A stretch of DNA of 16,884 nucleotides from an uncultured Porphyromonas sp. (GTDB taxonomy: Bacteria > Bacteroidota > Bacteroidia > Bacteroidales > Porphyromonadaceae): positions 1 through 16,884 of the forward strand of contig CALTVJ010000043.1 in assembly GCA_943912835.1 (NCBI GenBank). Reading direction: 5' to 3'. Shown piece by piece: positions 16,340 through 16,884 of this stretch. Position numbers and translations under genes: made by a program. The first letter of the stretch is position 1. Every line of letters begins with the position of its first letter. A model generated the notes under the pieces. The model did no database searches. It was not told the origin of the DNA and was given only the letters and a program-made list of their open reading frames with translations.

Positions 16340-16365
16340 TACTTAGACGTACAAATGTCTAAGTA
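16340..16365 (-). promoter_or_regulatory. Hairpin in the thrS leader, possible ThrRS operator
   Basis: Perfect 9-bp inverted repeat on the thrS-sense strand: TACTTAGAC, loop ATTTGTAC, then GTCTAAGTA. It ends 18 bases before the thrS ATG, within reach of an initiating ribosome, and begins at or just before the predicted transcript 5' end. The loop contains U-UGU-A, that is, U33, the tRNA-Thr anticodon UGU and A37, though with one extra base (8 instead of 7). In E. coli, ThrRS represses its own mRNA by binding anticodon-arm mimics. Whether that happens here is inference; a simple 5' stabilising hairpin is the alternative. Confidence 0.5.
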
Positions 16366-16368
16366 CTG

Positions 16369-16400
16369 CAAAGATACGGACTTTTAAGCCCACAATCAAA
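16369..16400 (-). promoter_or_regulatory. thrS promoter (-33 TTTG, -7 TATCTTTG)
   Basis: On the minus strand, TTTG (16400-16397) is followed after exactly 20 bases by TATCTTTG (16376-16369). This is the best full match to the Bacteroidota -33/-7 promoter in the window. The predicted start is near 16363, giving a leader of about 40 bases. Confidence 0.8.
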
Positions 16401-16884
16401 CGATGGTTATGATGCCTGGGTACTATCTATTTGAAACTATGGCTCTGTGCTGATCTTAAAGGTATAGTGTGTTAGAGCTGATAATTCCCATAGTGCTAAT
16501 CTTAAGTTATGAGCTAAACAGACCTTATTAGGAAATATCAGTGTGTCGGTGCTATATCTTGATTTCCTAAGTTTACAAAGTTTTTAATCATGATCACCCA
16601 ATTAGAATATCCATAGTTTTAACCAATGCCGTCGGTTATTATCGCCAATAACTTATCTCTCAGTTTTTGTAAATCTTTGGCTTGTAACTTCTAACATCAA
16701 AGACCCATTTAAGATTGTCTATCTTGGAGTTAAGCAGAGATAAATCCTTTGAGTATTCTATTTCGGAAAGAAGCTTAGATCACATCACTGATCTCCTACC
16801 GAGACGATGAAGGTTCTTTCGGTAGATCGACAACTGTCCTCTAAGTGGGTGTTCCTTTATTCAGATACTGAAGCTATTGTTGCT
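16401..16884. other. Region without an intact gene
   Basis: About 480 bases with stops scattered in the frames I read and no recognisable RNA gene. It contains an 11-bp stem with a 2-base bulge (16528-16540 with 16560-16570) and a 7-bp inverted repeat near the right edge (16796-16802 with 16819-16825). It may hold decayed sequence, as suggested by the fragment at its right end. Confidence 0.5.
16792..16884 (+). pseudogene. Possible transposase remnant cut by the window edge
   Basis: From a TGA at 16789 the frame stays open to the end of the window, with an ATG at 16807. The readable part includes KVLSVDRQLSSKWVFLYSDT, which recalls the strand before the second conserved Asp region of IS4-type DDE transposases (a basic stretch, then KW, hydrophobics, and S-T/D-T). 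Upstream reading frames are broken, so it would be the 3' part of a decayed element. The match is short and from memory; it could also be the start of an unrelated gene or chance. Confidence 0.2.

Noticed and set aside
16447..16510. Imperfect direct repeat GTGCTGATCTTAAAGGTAT / GTGCTAATCTTAAGTTAT
   Set aside because: Only two copies, 46 bases apart with several mismatches and AT-rich; no array and no link to a known element.
16434..16619. 9-bp inverted repeat AAACTATGG / CCATAGTTT spanning 186 bases, considered as MITE or IS ends
   Set aside because: The match does not extend in either direction, there is no target-site duplication, and a 9-bp pair is expected by chance about once in a region this size.

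Overview
This window looks like chromosomal core sequence of a Bacteroidota bacterium, most probably a member of the Porphyromonadaceae or a close relative. The evidence is the AT-rich DNA, start codons that mostly lack Shine-Dalgarno sequences, repeated Bacteroidota-type -7 promoter boxes (TAnnTTTG) upstream of transcription units, and proteins of recognisable Bacteroidota type (the DDQVHF-type dihydroorotase, the PqqD plus nucleotidyltransferase pair, PepSY membrane protein). The genus is an inference from protein character, not a database result.

Layout. (1) 69-4675, plus strand: the middle of a division and cell-wall (dcw) cluster, murD-ftsW-murG, followed by an exported TPR protein and a perfect 16-bp terminator. 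The usual next genes murC-ftsQ-ftsA-ftsZ are absent here. (2) 4812-6266, minus strand: a PepSY-domain, four-helix membrane protein. (3) 6267-6566: a divergent intergenic region with a -7 box on each strand and a strong rightward terminator that has no visible gene in front of it. (4) 6567-9326, plus strand: a PqqD-family small protein overlapping an NTP_transf_5-type nucleotidyltransferase that has no ATG start, then dihydroorotase (pyrC). (5) 9397-10341: ribose-phosphate pyrophosphokinase (prs) with its own -7 box and terminator. (6) 10493-14239: a co-directional run of a TetR regulator, fabG, a RluA-type pseudouridine synthase, a small exported probable outer-membrane barrel and nagA, ended by a perfect terminator shared with the converging thrS. 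(7) 14360-16321, minus strand: threonyl-tRNA synthetase, with a very good promoter and a leader hairpin whose loop contains UUGUA. (8) 16401-16884: no intact gene; a possible transposase remnant runs off the right edge.

Functionally this is housekeeping DNA: peptidoglycan precursor synthesis and export (MurD, FtsW, MurG), amino-sugar recycling (NagA), fatty-acid elongation (FabG), PRPP and pyrimidine supply (Prs, PyrC), and translation (ThrRS, pseudouridine synthase). I did not find a convincing wholly new multi-gene system. The best leads are the possible tRNA-mimic operator in front of thrS, the PqqD/nucleotidyltransferase pair with its ATG-less overlap and adjacent hairpin, the orphan terminator that may mark a small RNA, and the truncated dcw cluster.
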